DNA of 38,696 nucleotides, from the NCBI GenBank assembly GCA_017860345.1, contig JAFNAV010000022.1, positions 1-38,696 of the forward strand. Direction: 5' to 3'. Made by a program: the position numbers and the translations under genes. The stretch comes from Bacteroidota bacterium. GTDB lineage: Bacteria; Bacteroidota; Bacteroidia; Bacteroidales; Paludibacteraceae. Numbering within the stretch: the stretch's first letter is position 1; each line of letters starts with the position of its first letter. Below, piece after piece: positions 26,504 to 33,963 of this stretch. The notes beneath the pieces were generated by a model. It was given only the letters and a program-made list of their open reading frames with translations. It did no database searches and had not been told where the DNA came from.

Positions 26504-28048
26504 ATGATAGAAATAATGGATACCACCCTACGCGATGGTGAACAGACATCGGGGGTTTCTTTTGCTGCACAGGAAAAGCTGAGCGTTGCCCGGCTTTTGC
26601 TCGAAGAGCTTGGCGTAGACAGGATTGAAATTGCTTCTGCAAGAGTATCAGAGGGCGAGTATACATCAGTTAAACGGGTAGCTGAATGGGCTCGTAGTCA
26701 CGGACATATAGGCAAAGTTGAAGTGCTGGGTTTTGTTGACGGACGTACTTCGCTGGAGTGGATAAAAAATGCTGGTTGCGAAGTGATTAACCTCCTTTGT
26801 AAAGGCTCACTTAAACATTGCACCTATCAGCTCAAAAAAACACCTGAACAACATATTGTTGATGTAAAACAGGTGCTGGCCAATGCACGCGAAATGGGTG
26901 TTACGGTCAACATATACCTCGAAGACTGGTCCAATGGCATGCGCGATTCGGAAGAGTATGTTTTCTTTATGGTGGATTCGCTAAGAAATGAAAGCATCAA
27001 ACGTTTCATGCTACCCGACACGCTCGGCGTTCTTAATCCTGATGAAACCCGTGCTTTTTGCGAAAAAATGATAGCGCGTTACCCAGAACTTCATTTTGAT
27101 TTTCATGCACATAACGATTACGACCTGGCTGTTGCCAACGTTTTTGAAGCAGTAAAAGCGGGCATAAAAGGGGTACACGTTACCGTAAACGGCCTTGGTG
27201 AGCGCGCTGGCAATGCACCGCTCACCAGCGTACTTGCCGTATTGCACGACCATGCAGGAACTACCACCCGCATCAACGAAGACCGGGTATACTACGTAAG
27301 CAAGGTTATCGAAACCTATTCCGGCATACGTATCCCTCACAACAAGCCCGTTATCGGCGAAAATGTTTTCACGCAGGTAGCAGGCGTACATGCCGATGGC
27401 GATAACAAAAAAAACCTGTACTTCAACGACTTACTACCGGAACGTTTTGGTCGTACACGCCAATATGCTTTAGGAAAAACTTCGGGCAAAGCCAATATTC
27501 TGAAAAATCTGCAACAACTTGGTATAGAACTTGACGACCAATTGATGCAAAAAGTAACGCAACGTGTGATTGAGCTCGGAGATAAAAAAGAACTTATTTC
27601 TATTGATGAATTGCCATATATTGTAGCTGATGTACTTAACAGCGAACAGGAAGAACAATCCATCCAGCTCTTGAATTATTCGTTAGCGCTTTCTTCCGGA
27701 TTACGGCCTATTGCTGCTGTAAAAATGTCGATAAACGGTGAAACCTATGAGCAATCGGCTTCGGGTGGAGGCCAGTTCAATGCTGTTTCCAAAGCGATGT
27801 ATAAAATTTACAAAACCCTTGGAAAATCAACTCCCGAATTACTGGATTACGAAGTGGTAATACCGCCGGGAGGACAAACTAATGCCATCGTTCAGACTAT
27901 TATAACATGGAAGTTTGATGATAAAACGTTTAAAACCCGCGGATTAGATGTAGACCAAACAGTAGCTGCCATCAAAGCTACTATGAAAATGCTGAATATT
28001 ATCGAAACAGGCAATATCCCTGTAATTAATTATAATCATTTGCCATAA
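26504..28048 (+). CDS. 2-isopropylmalate synthase homologue, possible (R)-citramalate synthase
   Basis: A second member of the LeuA/CimA/homocitrate synthase family, 514 residues. It has the catalytic [12 protein letters not shown] (R10, D11), H201/H203 in HAHNDYDLAVAN, GLGERAGNAPLTSV and a C-terminal LeuA-type regulatory domain. It is clearly divergent from the LeuA of this operon (for example FMLPDTLGVLNPDETRAF, DFHAHNDYD). Since leuA is already present, the likeliest role is condensing pyruvate with acetyl-CoA to citramalate. LeuC, LeuD and LeuB can then take citramalate to 2-ketobutyrate for isoleucine. This is inference from context; the mixed Leu and Ile codons in the leader peptide agree with it. 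A second isopropylmalate synthase is the alternative. Confidence 0.88.
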   Translation: MIEIMDTTLRDGEQTSGVSFAAQEKLSVARLLLEELGVDRIEIASARVSEGEYTSVKRVAEWARSHGHIGKVEVLGFVDGRTSLEWIKNAGCEVINLLCKGSLKHCTYQLKKTPEQHIVDVKQVLANAREMGVTVNIYLEDWSNGMRDSEEYVFFMVDSLRNESIKRFMLPDTLGVLNPDETRAFCEKMIARYPELHFDFHAHNDYDLAVANVFEAVKAGIKGVHVTVNGLGERAGNAPLTSVLAVLHDHAGTTTRINEDRVYYVSKVIETYSGIRIPHNKPVIGENVFTQVAGVHADGDNKKNLYFNDLLPERFGRTRQYALGKTSGKANILKNLQQLGIELDDQLMQKVTQRVIELGDKKELISIDELPYIVADVLNSEQEEQSIQLLNYSLALSSGLRPIAAVKMSINGETYEQSASGGGQFNAVSKAMYKIYKTLGKSTPELLDYEVVIPPGGQTNAIVQTIITWKFDDKTFKTRGLDVDQTVAAIKATMKMLNIIETGNIPVINYNHLP

Positions 28049-28089
28049 ATAAATTTTCGGAAAAATAGAATAATTTATGGGTGAAAATT

Positions 28090-28119
28090 TTGATATTGTT
28101 GTCTGATTAGATAACTTTG
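28090..28119 (+). promoter_or_regulatory. Internal promoter before the toxin-antitoxin pair
   Basis: TTTTG (TTG at 28090-28092), 19 bases, then TAACTTTG (28112-28119) matches the -33/-7 consensus exactly. The toxin ATG is at 28124, so the transcript would be nearly leaderless. It gives the module, and perhaps leuB, expression independent of the attenuator. Confidence 0.65.
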
Positions 28120-28123
28120 TACT

Positions 28124-28459
28124 ATGAAAATTAAACGTCAGGTCATTGCTTATAAAAGACATTTTCTTGACTTTTATGAATCTCAATCTTTAATGGTTCA
28201 ACGAAAAATAGAATGGACCATCGGATTGGTTGTTGAGCTGGATAAGGTTCCTGAGAAATATTTTAAACATATCAACGAAACTAAACTGTATGAAATCAGA
28301 GTAGAGGTAGAAGGTAATATCTTTAGAATTTTTTCTTTCTTTGATAAAGGAAATATAGTTGTACTTGGTAATGGATTTGTAAAGAAAACTCAAAAGACCC
28401 CAATAAAAGAGATACAAAGGGCTTTAAAAATTATGGAGGAATATCAGAATGAAAAATGA
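28124..28459 (+). CDS. RelE/HigB-type toxin of a type II toxin-antitoxin system
   Basis: The 111-residue basic protein has the layout of the HigB/Gp49 branch of the RelE fold: an N-terminal helix pair, then KYFKHINETKLYEIRVEVEG, then NIFRIFSFFDKGNIVVLGNG and FVKKTQKTPIKEIQRALKI. Such toxins are ribosome-dependent mRNA interferases. It is followed by an overlapping XRE gene (11 bases), the toxin-first order of higBA modules. It has its own promoter and lies within the leucine operon, between the second synthase and leuB. No truncation is seen. Confidence 0.9.
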   Translation: MKIKRQVIAYKRHFLDFYESQSLMVQRKIEWTIGLVVELDKVPEKYFKHINETKLYEIRVEVEGNIFRIFSFFDKGNIVVLGNGFVKKTQKTPIKEIQRALKIMEEYQNEK

Positions 28460-28748
28460 AAATATTACGACATTTGAAGAAATTCTGGATAAGAAATACG
28501 GATCAAAAGGCAATGAAACGCGGGAAGAATGGGAACAGGAGTTCGAAGCGTTTAAACTGGGCGTTTTAATCGAAGAGGCGCGTAATCGTCTGGGAATGAC
28601 GCAAGAACAGTTAGCACAAAAATGTGGAACAAATAAATCGTACATTTCGCGTATTGAGAATAATGCCAGTGACATCAGACTTTCTACATTGATAAAAATT
28701 GTCAATCAAGGACTTGGCGGGCATATAAAGCTGACCTTAGATGTGTAG
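28449..28748 (+). CDS. XRE-family antitoxin, HigA-like
   Basis: The 99-residue protein has a C-terminal XRE helix-turn-helix: EEARNRLGMTQEQLAQKCGT, then NKSYISRIENNASDIRLSTL. Its N-terminal ~35 residues are acidic (FEEILDKKYGSKGNETREEW) and are the likely toxin-binding part. It overlaps the toxin stop by 11 bases in another frame, indicating coupled translation. Antitoxins of this type also repress their own promoter; the promoter at 28090-28119 is the candidate target. It stands 198 bases before leuB, a gap without another gene. Confidence 0.92.
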   Translation: MKNENITTFEEILDKKYGSKGNETREEWEQEFEAFKLGVLIEEARNRLGMTQEQLAQKCGTNKSYISRIENNASDIRLSTLIKIVNQGLGGHIKLTLDV

Positions 28749-28946
28749 GCTTTATCTCAAAAAAAGTTTTTTCTTCGCGCTCTTTTGTAAAGAAAAACAG
28801 TAAAAATGTCTTTGTGTTTAAACTATTATTATTTAAATTTTTCATTCATTAGCCCATATATTTTTTAAATAGGTAAAATCAATTTTTTATAGAATTTCAG
28901 TAAAAAAACTGAATTTCATCCGACAATAAAGTATAACAAAATAAAT

Positions 28947-30029
28947 ATGTCAAAATCAAAAAATTTAAACATTGCCGTACTTCCGGGCGACGGTATCGGA
29001 CCGGAAATAGTTGAGCAGGCGCTAAACGTAACGAAAGCCGTTTGTGCAAAATTCGGACATGAACTGAGTTATGAACATGCTATTGTAGGTGCTACTGCTA
29101 TCGATGCCGTGGGCGAGCCTTATCCACAGGCTACGCACGAATTGTGCATGAAGTCCGACGCCGTACTTTTTGGCGCTATAGGCGACCCTAAGTACGACAA
29201 CAATCCTAACGCCAAGGTACGCCCTGAGCAGGGTTTGCTAAAAATGCGCAAAGACCTTGGCCTTTATGCCAATATTCGTCCGGTAACCACTTTTCCATCT
29301 CTGATACATAAATCGCCCTTGCGTGCCGATTTGGTGGAAGGTGCCGACTTTATGTGTATTCGTGAACTTACCGGGGGTATGTACTTCGGTCGGCCACAAG
29401 GACGCAGCGAGGATGGAAATACTGCTTACGATACTTGCGTTTATACCCGCGAAGAGGTAGAACGTATCCTGCATCTGGCCTATAAATATGCCGGACAACG
29501 TCGTAAAAAAGTAACGATGGTGGACAAAGCCAACGTGATAGCCACTTCGCGTTTGTGGCGTCAGATTACGCAGGAAATTGCCCCACAATATCCTGATATC
29601 GAAACCGAATATATGTTTGTGGACAATGCTGCCATGCGCATTATCCAGTGGCCTAAAAGCTTCGATGTGCTCGTGACCGAAAACCTTTTCGGCGACATCC
29701 TCACTGACGAGGCTTCGGTAATTACCGGTTCGCTGGGTATGCTTCCTTCGGCTTCTATTGGTATTCACACCTCTGTGTTTGAGCCTATTCACGGTTCGTA
29801 TCCACAGGCTGCCGGCAAAAACATAGCCAATCCGCTGGCCACCATATTATCAGCTGCGCTGATGTTTGAATATGCTTTTGGCATGATGGAAGAAGGCGCT
29901 CTGATTCGCGAAGCGGTAGCCGCCAGCATGGATGCCAATGTGGTAACTGAAGATATTGCGAGCGGAAGCAAAGCCTACTCAACATCCGAAGTTGGTGAAT
30001 GGATAGTAAACTATGTCAACAACAAGTAA
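28947..30029 (+). CDS. leuB: 3-isopropylmalate dehydrogenase
   Basis: LeuB oxidatively decarboxylates 3-isopropylmalate with NAD to 2-ketoisocaproate, the last dedicated leucine step. The 360-residue protein shows [39 protein letters not shown] (substrate-binding arginines), [33 protein letters not shown] and [20 protein letters not shown], then [20 protein letters not shown] for NAD binding. Length is normal. It ends the leu cluster, 198 bases after the toxin-antitoxin pair, and may be read from the leu promoter, the internal promoter, or both. It converges on a lipoprotein gene at 30066. Confidence 0.97.
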   Translation: MSKSKNLNIAVLPGDGIGPEIVEQALNVTKAVCAKFGHELSYEHAIVGATAIDAVGEPYPQATHELCMKSDAVLFGAIGDPKYDNNPNAKVRPEQGLLKMRKDLGLYANIRPVTTFPSLIHKSPLRADLVEGADFMCIRELTGGMYFGRPQGRSEDGNTAYDTCVYTREEVERILHLAYKYAGQRRKKVTMVDKANVIATSRLWRQITQEIAPQYPDIETEYMFVDNAAMRIIQWPKSFDVLVTENLFGDILTDEASVITGSLGMLPSASIGIHTSVFEPIHGSYPQAAGKNIANPLATILSAALMFEYAFGMMEEGALIREAVAASMDANVVTEDIASGSKAYSTSEVGEWIVNYVNNK

Positions 30030-30040
30030 ACTTGTACTAT

Positions 30041-30078
30041 AAAAAAGAAAGCGGACTGATTAGATTCAGTTCGCTTTC
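30041..30078 (-). terminator. Terminator between leuB and the convergent lipoprotein gene
   Basis: GAAAGCGGACTGA (30047-30059) pairs with TCAGTTCGCTTTC (30066-30078) over 13 positions, one G-T. On the minus strand the stem is followed by six T, so it is a standard intrinsic terminator for the leftward gene, whose stop codon is inside the stem. For leuB transcripts the hairpin exists but lacks a T run. Confidence 0.75.
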
Positions 30079-30674
30079 TGCATTAATGGTATCTCTTTGA
30101 AATACTGACGATTAAGAAATACTGAGAATTTGGGTTTCTCAGCTCCGTCACTAATGTCGGTATGATAAAGCGTTTTTATAATATGTATCGGAAGCTCGGA
30201 ACAAAAAAACCGGGTAGTATCAGCCATATCAATATCCTCATCGAACGGAACTTTTAAGTCCAGATACCTGATTGCCTGACGTATAATTCCATGAGTTGTA
30301 TCATTGATATAACGAACCACACGCACCGTTTCCGGTCTACTATCTTTTAGAAAATCATCTAACCTGCAAATCTGCATCCCATCCGTTTCAGATACCTTAC
30401 GCGATAAGGCATGTATAACATTAAAATGTCCTTGCGCATCCCGGTAAATTATGCCGCAATGCGAAACATCCACCGTATCATTTAAGCGGGCAACTATTAC
30501 TTCGCTCACCATTCCGTAGCTCTTTCGGAGAATAATATCGCCACTGCTGATTGAGTCGGTACTGTATAAGTTTAAAGCGGTTGCCTTTTCACACCTTGTG
30601 CAACCCGAAAAAATGAACAACAGGCATGCAAAAGCCAGTACACCAACTATTTCAACTTGTAGTCTACCAGCCAC
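30066..30674 (-). CDS. YiiX/YebB-type permuted NlpC/P60 lipoprotein hydrolase
   Basis: The 202-residue protein has a lipoprotein signal (hydrophobic residues 8-22, lipobox FSGC with C25). It shows the circularly permuted papain-fold pattern: H72 in DVSHCGIIY and the catalytic cysteine C158 in RFFCSELPI, with SSGDIILRKSYG before them. The family is DUF830/YiiX-like and is thought to cleave amide bonds, in peptidoglycan or lipid-linked substrates, in the cell envelope. The start codon is inside the preceding DUF4878 gene (28-base overlap), so the two lipoproteins are probably made together. The substrate is not known. Confidence 0.85.
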   Translation of the reverse strand: MAGRLQVEIVGVLAFACLLFIFSGCTRCEKATALNLYSTDSISSGDIILRKSYGMVSEVIVARLNDTVDVSHCGIIYRDAQGHFNVIHALSRKVSETDGMQICRLDDFLKDSRPETVRVVRYINDTTHGIIRQAIRYLDLKVPFDEDIDMADTTRFFCSELPIHIIKTLYHTDISDGAEKPKFSVFLNRQYFKEIPLMQKAN

Positions 30675-31045
30675 TTATCATTTACCTTAATCAGATGCAA
30701 CTTCGAGCCAACCGAATCTTTCACCTGGTTTGTTTCAAAATCAAGGCTACCCAGCACTACTCCTTCTACATCAGCTGATTTTCCATCATCCGATATCTTC
30801 ACCTGCTGTATTTCATATTTCACATCCGACTTTTTCATCTGCTCAACATTTTCCGAAACAAGGGCAGCAACAAAATCCACCGCCTGCTTGCTGTCTTCTG
30901 TGCAAAGAGCCTTAGCTCCTTCAAAGTTGGCTGAATAAACAGCTTTATTAAACTTTTCGGCTACATCTTCGGGTGTATTACCTCCCGAGCAAGCTACCAT
31001 AATCAAAACCGGTACAAACAAAAACATTACTCTTAACTTTCTCAT
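30647..31045 (-). CDS. DUF4878-like lipoprotein
   Basis: The 132-residue protein starts with a lipoprotein signal peptide; the lipobox VACS gives a lipidated C19. The mature part (TPEDVAEKFNKAVYSANFEG, then KSADVEGVVLGSLDFETNQV, then HLIKVNDKWLVDYKLK) has the SnoaL/NTF2-like pattern of DUF4878: an alpha-beta cone that usually binds a ligand or partner and is not an enzyme. Its role is unknown. It precedes and overlaps the YiiX-like hydrolase gene by 28 bases, suggesting a shared envelope task. Confidence 0.82.
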   Translation of the reverse strand: MRKLRVMFLFVPVLIMVACSGGNTPEDVAEKFNKAVYSANFEGAKALCTEDSKQAVDFVAALVSENVEQMKKSDVKYEIQQVKISDDGKSADVEGVVLGSLDFETNQVKDSVGSKLHLIKVNDKWLVDYKLK

Positions 31046-31138
31046 AATATGAAATTTAAAAAAAGATTAATACTATATGGATAACACGATTATTCAGATT
31101 GGTTTGTAAATATATATATATTTTTTAGCATATAAAAT

Positions 31139-31171
31139 AAAAAAGCAGTTTTCTTTACGAAAACCGCTTTT
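31139..31171 (-). terminator. Terminator of the ohrR-glutathione peroxidase unit
   Basis: AAAAGCAGTTTTC (31141-31153), loop TTTAC and GAAAACCGCTTTT (31159-31171) make a 13-bp stem with one G-T pair on the minus strand, followed there by TTTATTTTAT. It lies 31 bases past the peroxidase stop. Confidence 0.7.
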
Positions 31172-31201
31172 AAACATAATATTTGTAAAATCTCTGCTTA
31201 A

Positions 31202-31738
31202 TTATAGCAATTCAACTATGTCTTGCTCAATAAATTCAGGCTTTGTTTTTGGAGCAAATCTTTTTACGGGAACGCCATTTTTATCAATCAGGAATTTCTC
31301 GAAATTCCATCTAATGTTGTTTTTACCTTCGATGGGTAATTTTTCTTTTAGAAAAACATACAGCGGATGAGCATTGTCGCCATTGACGTCAATTTTTTCG
31401 AACAATGGAAATGTTACATCATATTTGGAACTGCAAAAGTTCTGTATTTCTTCGGCAGTGCCGGGTTCCTGACCCATAAACTGATTACAGGGGAATGCCA
31501 GAATTACAAATCCGCTGTCTTTGTATTTTTTATACAAAGCTTCGAGTCCTTCATACTGAGGTGTAAGCCCACATTTGCTAGCAGTATTCACTATTAAAAC
31601 CACTTTGCCTTTATAATCGGCCAGATTAGCGCTTGTACCGCTTAGCGTTTTCACTTTAAAACCGTAAATATTTTCCTGTGCAGTAACGCTCATGAAGCTT
31701 ATGAGCATCAGCGCTGCGAATGTAATTTTTTTAATCAT
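31202..31738 (-). CDS. Glutathione peroxidase-family thiol peroxidase, exported
   Basis: The 178-residue protein has a signal peptide (residues 1-20, ending SVTAQ) and so should act in the periplasm. The peroxidatic cysteine is C56 in [21 protein letters not shown] (with the conserved Gln downstream of the motif) and WNFEKFLIDKNG complete the active site. A further Cys in IQNFCSSKYDVTF is the likely resolving residue, as in thioredoxin-dependent glutathione peroxidases; the enzyme probably uses thioredoxin-like donors, not glutathione. It starts 5 bases after the ohrR-like gene and is almost certainly in its operon, implying induction by organic peroxides. A second, cytosolic paralogue is encoded at 32318. 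Confidence 0.94.
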   Translation of the reverse strand: MIKKITFAALMLISFMSVTAQENIYGFKVKTLSGTSANLADYKGKVVLIVNTASKCGLTPQYEGLEALYKKYKDSGFVILAFPCNQFMGQEPGTAEEIQNFCSSKYDVTFPLFEKIDVNGDNAHPLYVFLKEKLPIEGKNNIRWNFEKFLIDKNGVPVKRFAPKTKPEFIEQDIVELL

Positions 31739-31743
31739 AAAAT

Positions 31744-32211
31744 TTATGCCTTTTCAGATGTTTCTATATTTTTAAGTACCAAAATTAATTCATTCAGTTT
31801 CATTTTTAGCCTGTTTAACTCCTCAATACTGGTCTCATTCAAGTCAATATTCATTTTCCGTACCAGTTTAAACGGTATATCCGCAGCTTTTACCTTAAGC
31901 AGTTCACCCTCCGAAGTTAGCTTCACTACCACCTTTCGCTGGTCGGTAAGCGACTGTGTACGGGTTATAAGCCCCATGGCTTCCATCCGTTTGAGCAATG
32001 GAGTAACCGTGTTGGTGTTAAGTATAAGCTTTTCGGCTATTTCATTTACGGTAGCGCCATCTCTTTCCCAAAGCACCAAAAGCACCAGATACTGCGGATA
32101 AGTAATCCCTAAATCGTCCAGATCATCCTGATACGCTCTGGTTATCAGCCGCGATACAGCATAAAAAGGAAAACAAAGCTGATTTTCGAGTTTTAGTTGT
32201 TCGTACTCCAT
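31744..32211 (-). CDS. MarR-family regulator, OhrR type
   Basis: The 155-residue protein is a MarR winged-helix repressor. The N-terminal QLCFPFYAVSR places C13 where OhrR proteins keep their peroxide-sensing cysteine (QLCFALY in Bacillus). The wing region reads ATVNEIAEKLILNTNTVTPL, then LKRMEAMGLITRTQSLTDQR. OhrR repressors leave DNA when this cysteine is oxidised by organic hydroperoxides. Its usual partner is Ohr; here the next gene is an exported glutathione peroxidase, 5 bases downstream. A 14-bp palindrome at the predicted -33 region of its own promoter (32247-32260) is a likely operator. Binding specificity is inferred. Confidence 0.93.
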   Translation of the reverse strand: MEYEQLKLENQLCFPFYAVSRLITRAYQDDLDDLGITYPQYLVLLVLWERDGATVNEIAEKLILNTNTVTPLLKRMEAMGLITRTQSLTDQRKVVVKLTSEGELLKVKAADIPFKLVRKMNIDLNETSIEELNRLKMKLNELILVLKNIETSEKA

Positions 32212-32227
32212 TCCTGTGTTTTTTCTT

Positions 32228-32260
32228 CAAAAGTAACAATAAACAATAAACTATAGTTTA
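32228..32260 (-). promoter_or_regulatory. ohrR promoter with palindromic operator
   Basis: The minus strand has TACTTTTG (32235 to 32228) as -7 element, 16 bases before the ATG. The perfect palindrome TAAACTATAGTTTA (32247-32260) covers the region where the -33 box should be. A MarR dimer there would block the promoter, suggesting autoregulation by OhrR. Confidence 0.6.
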
Positions 32261-32317
32261 GTACGCCTTTCATATGTACTACAAAATTTATCTGAAAGCC
32301 TGATTATAAACCTATAA

Positions 32318-32797
32318 TCACAATAACTTTTCGATGGATGCTTTCAGATTTTCGGGCTTTACAATAGGCGAAAATCTTTTCACGGGATTTCCGTTTCTGT
32401 CAATCAGGAATTTTCCGAAATTCCATTTTATGTCGTTGCCGGGGAAACCCTTCAGTTCATTTTTCAAATATTTATAAATGGGATGAGCTTCGGGCCCGTT
32501 CACATCTATCTTGGAAAACATCTGAAAAGTAACGCCATAGTTAATCAGACAGCCTTCAGATATTTGCTTCTCGTCGCCCGGTTCCTGATTACCAAACTGA
32601 TTACATGGAAATCCCAAAATAACCAAACCTTGATCTTTGTATGCTTTATAAAGAGCTTCAAGACCCTCGTATTGTGGAGTTAGCCCGCATTTACTTGCAG
32701 TATTTACTACTAATACCACTTTGCCTTTGTAGGCATCCATGCTGATGTCTTTACCTTGTAAAGATTTTGCTGTAAAATCGTAAAAATTCTGTTTCAT
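32318..32797 (-). CDS. Glutathione peroxidase-family thiol peroxidase, cytosolic
   Basis: The 159-residue protein has no signal peptide. Peroxidatic C37 lies in [15 protein letters not shown], followed by [12 protein letters not shown], a likely resolving Cys in [13 protein letters not shown], and [12 protein letters not shown]. It is a paralogue of the exported enzyme at 31202, and this pair covers two compartments. I start it at the ATG at 32797 ([15 protein letters not shown]); an upstream in-frame ATG at 32854 would place the start inside the operator palindrome and add 19 unrelated residues. Its promoter is surrounded by two palindromes and is probably tightly repressed, apparently by a different regulator from the ohrR unit, since the operator sequences differ. 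Confidence 0.93.
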   Translation of the reverse strand: MKQNFYDFTAKSLQGKDISMDAYKGKVVLVVNTASKCGLTPQYEGLEALYKAYKDQGLVILGFPCNQFGNQEPGDEKQISEGCLINYGVTFQMFSKIDVNGPEAHPIYKYLKNELKGFPGNDIKWNFGKFLIDRNGNPVKRFSPIVKPENLKASIEKLL

Positions 32798-32814
32798 ATC
32801 TTTTATTAATTTTA

Positions 32815-32870
32815 TATCGTTTGCGATACAAATATACAACATTTTATATCGCACACGATATAAAATGTTG
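32815..32870 (-). promoter_or_regulatory. Double-palindrome operator around the promoter of the cytosolic peroxidase
   Basis: The arms CAACATTTTATATCG (32837-32851) and CGATATAAAATGTTG (32856-32870) form a perfect 15-bp inverted repeat with spacer CACA. A second palindrome, TATCG-TTTG-CGATA, covers 32815-32828. Between them, with no spare base, lies the minus-strand -7 element TATATTTG (32836 to 32829). Centres are 32 bp apart, three helical turns. The shared core is TATCG-N4-CGATA. Bound dimers would cover the -33 box and the start point. Confidence 0.75.
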
Positions 32871-32910
32871 TAAAAAATAACACTATTTAACTTATACAGC
32901 TATTTAAACT

Positions 32911-33642
32911 TTATTTAATTTTAGATTTTAGAGCAGGATATACTTCATTTTTAATCCATCTGAAGTTTGGCTCTACCAGAAGAGCCTTATCATACATGCG
33001 GGCGGCACTACGATAATCGCCTATGTTTTCGTACATACGCCCTAATTGAGCTATAGTATTTATATACAACCAATTGTTATGTGTTGTTTTTTGCAACTCA
33101 TAACTTTTAATGGCCTTTTGGATATAGTTGATGGCTTCCTTTTTGTCGCCTCCAAACAACTTTGGAGCATGATACAATGTATTTGCCTTATCAATAAGTC
33201 CCTGTGTATTTTGCGGATCCAGCTCCAGCGCTTTATCCACATTGGCAATACTTTCTGTTCCCATTGACAAGGCTTTAAGCTTATTCAAACCAATCCTAAA
33301 GCCTAAAAATGAACCTTTAAAAGCGTAAACTGTAGCATTGCGTGGAGCAGATTTTATAATTTCTCCAATCAGTTTTTCGCCTTTTACAATGTATTTCTCA
33401 GCTTCGGCATTTCGCTTTTTACCAATAAGATAACCCGTGTAACCGTAATAATAACTTACAAGTTCCAGTTGCTTATCCACAGTGTCTAAATGCTCTTTCT
33501 CCATAGCATTCATCACCCCTACCCAACTATTTATATCGCCGTTAATAAACGCTTTGTAAATCTGATCCCGATACGTAGTTTGCGAAAAAACACCACAAAC
33601 ATTAAATAAAAGAATGAAACATAATAAAAGAAATCTACTCAT
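32911..33642 (-). CDS. Exported TPR-repeat protein
   Basis: The 243-residue protein has a signal peptide (SRFLLLCFILLFNVCGVFSQ) and then helical hairpin repeats; the clearest TPR units are TESIANVDKALELDPQNTQG and LGRMYENIGDYRSAARMYDK. No catalytic motif is visible. TPR proteins in the periplasm usually act as scaffolds; the partner is unknown. I start at the ATG at 33642, because the longer in-frame start at 33699 would bury the signal peptide. It lies upstream of the cytosolic peroxidase gene on the same strand, but a promoter and operators separate the two, so they are probably independent. Confidence 0.82.
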   Translation of the reverse strand: MSRFLLLCFILLFNVCGVFSQTTYRDQIYKAFINGDINSWVGVMNAMEKEHLDTVDKQLELVSYYYGYTGYLIGKKRNAEAEKYIVKGEKLIGEIIKSAPRNATVYAFKGSFLGFRIGLNKLKALSMGTESIANVDKALELDPQNTQGLIDKANTLYHAPKLFGGDKKEAINYIQKAIKSYELQKTTHNNWLYINTIAQLGRMYENIGDYRSAARMYDKALLVEPNFRWIKNEVYPALKSKIK

Positions 33643-33733
33643 ACCTGTATTTATTAATAACAGTGTAAATTTATATAAACTATTTATACTGCCAAACATT
33701 TCGCTTACATATCTTGTTCAATAAACGTGAGTT

Positions 33734-33764
33734 TTTGCAAACAAAGAAAAAGTTGTATCTTTGC
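33734..33764 (+). promoter_or_regulatory. Promoter of the riboswitch-TonB receptor transcript
   Basis: TTTG (33734-33737), 18 bases, then TATCTTTGC (33756-33764): a strong match to the Bacteroidetes promoter, about 55 bases before the TPP aptamer. Confidence 0.7.
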
Positions 33765-33819
33765 AGCCGAAAATGAAGCTGCATGCTGAGCATCATTCTC
33801 ACATAAATATTTTTATTAC

Positions 33820-33898
33820 AAATGGGGTGCCTTAATATTTCGGGCTGAGATCATACCCTTTGAACCTGCACGGGTAATTCCGGGAAGGGAATAAGACT
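33820..33898 (+). ncRNA. TPP riboswitch (THI element)
   Basis: The conserved blocks are in order: GGGGTGCC (33824-33831), GGCTGAGA then TACCC, TTTGAACCTG, ACGGGTAATTCCGGGAAGGG and AATA. These are the P1 to P5 landmarks of the thiamine pyrophosphate aptamer. It sits in the ~200-base leader of the TonB-dependent receptor gene. No hairpin with a T run separates it from the start codon at 33964, so control is probably at translation initiation or by a non-obvious structure. Confidence 0.93.
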
Positions 33899-33963
33899 AT
33901 CCACATCCGTACATTTTATCAGGCTCTCAAAACAAAATTATTAACACAATTAATCAATTTGTT

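Noticed and set aside
29238-29792. 184-codon minus-strand frame over leuB
   Set aside because: Shadow of highly conserved leuB sequence.
32798-32854. Upstream ATG for the cytosolic glutathione peroxidase
   Set aside because: It lies within the operator palindrome and upstream of the -7 element, so the transcript would not contain it.
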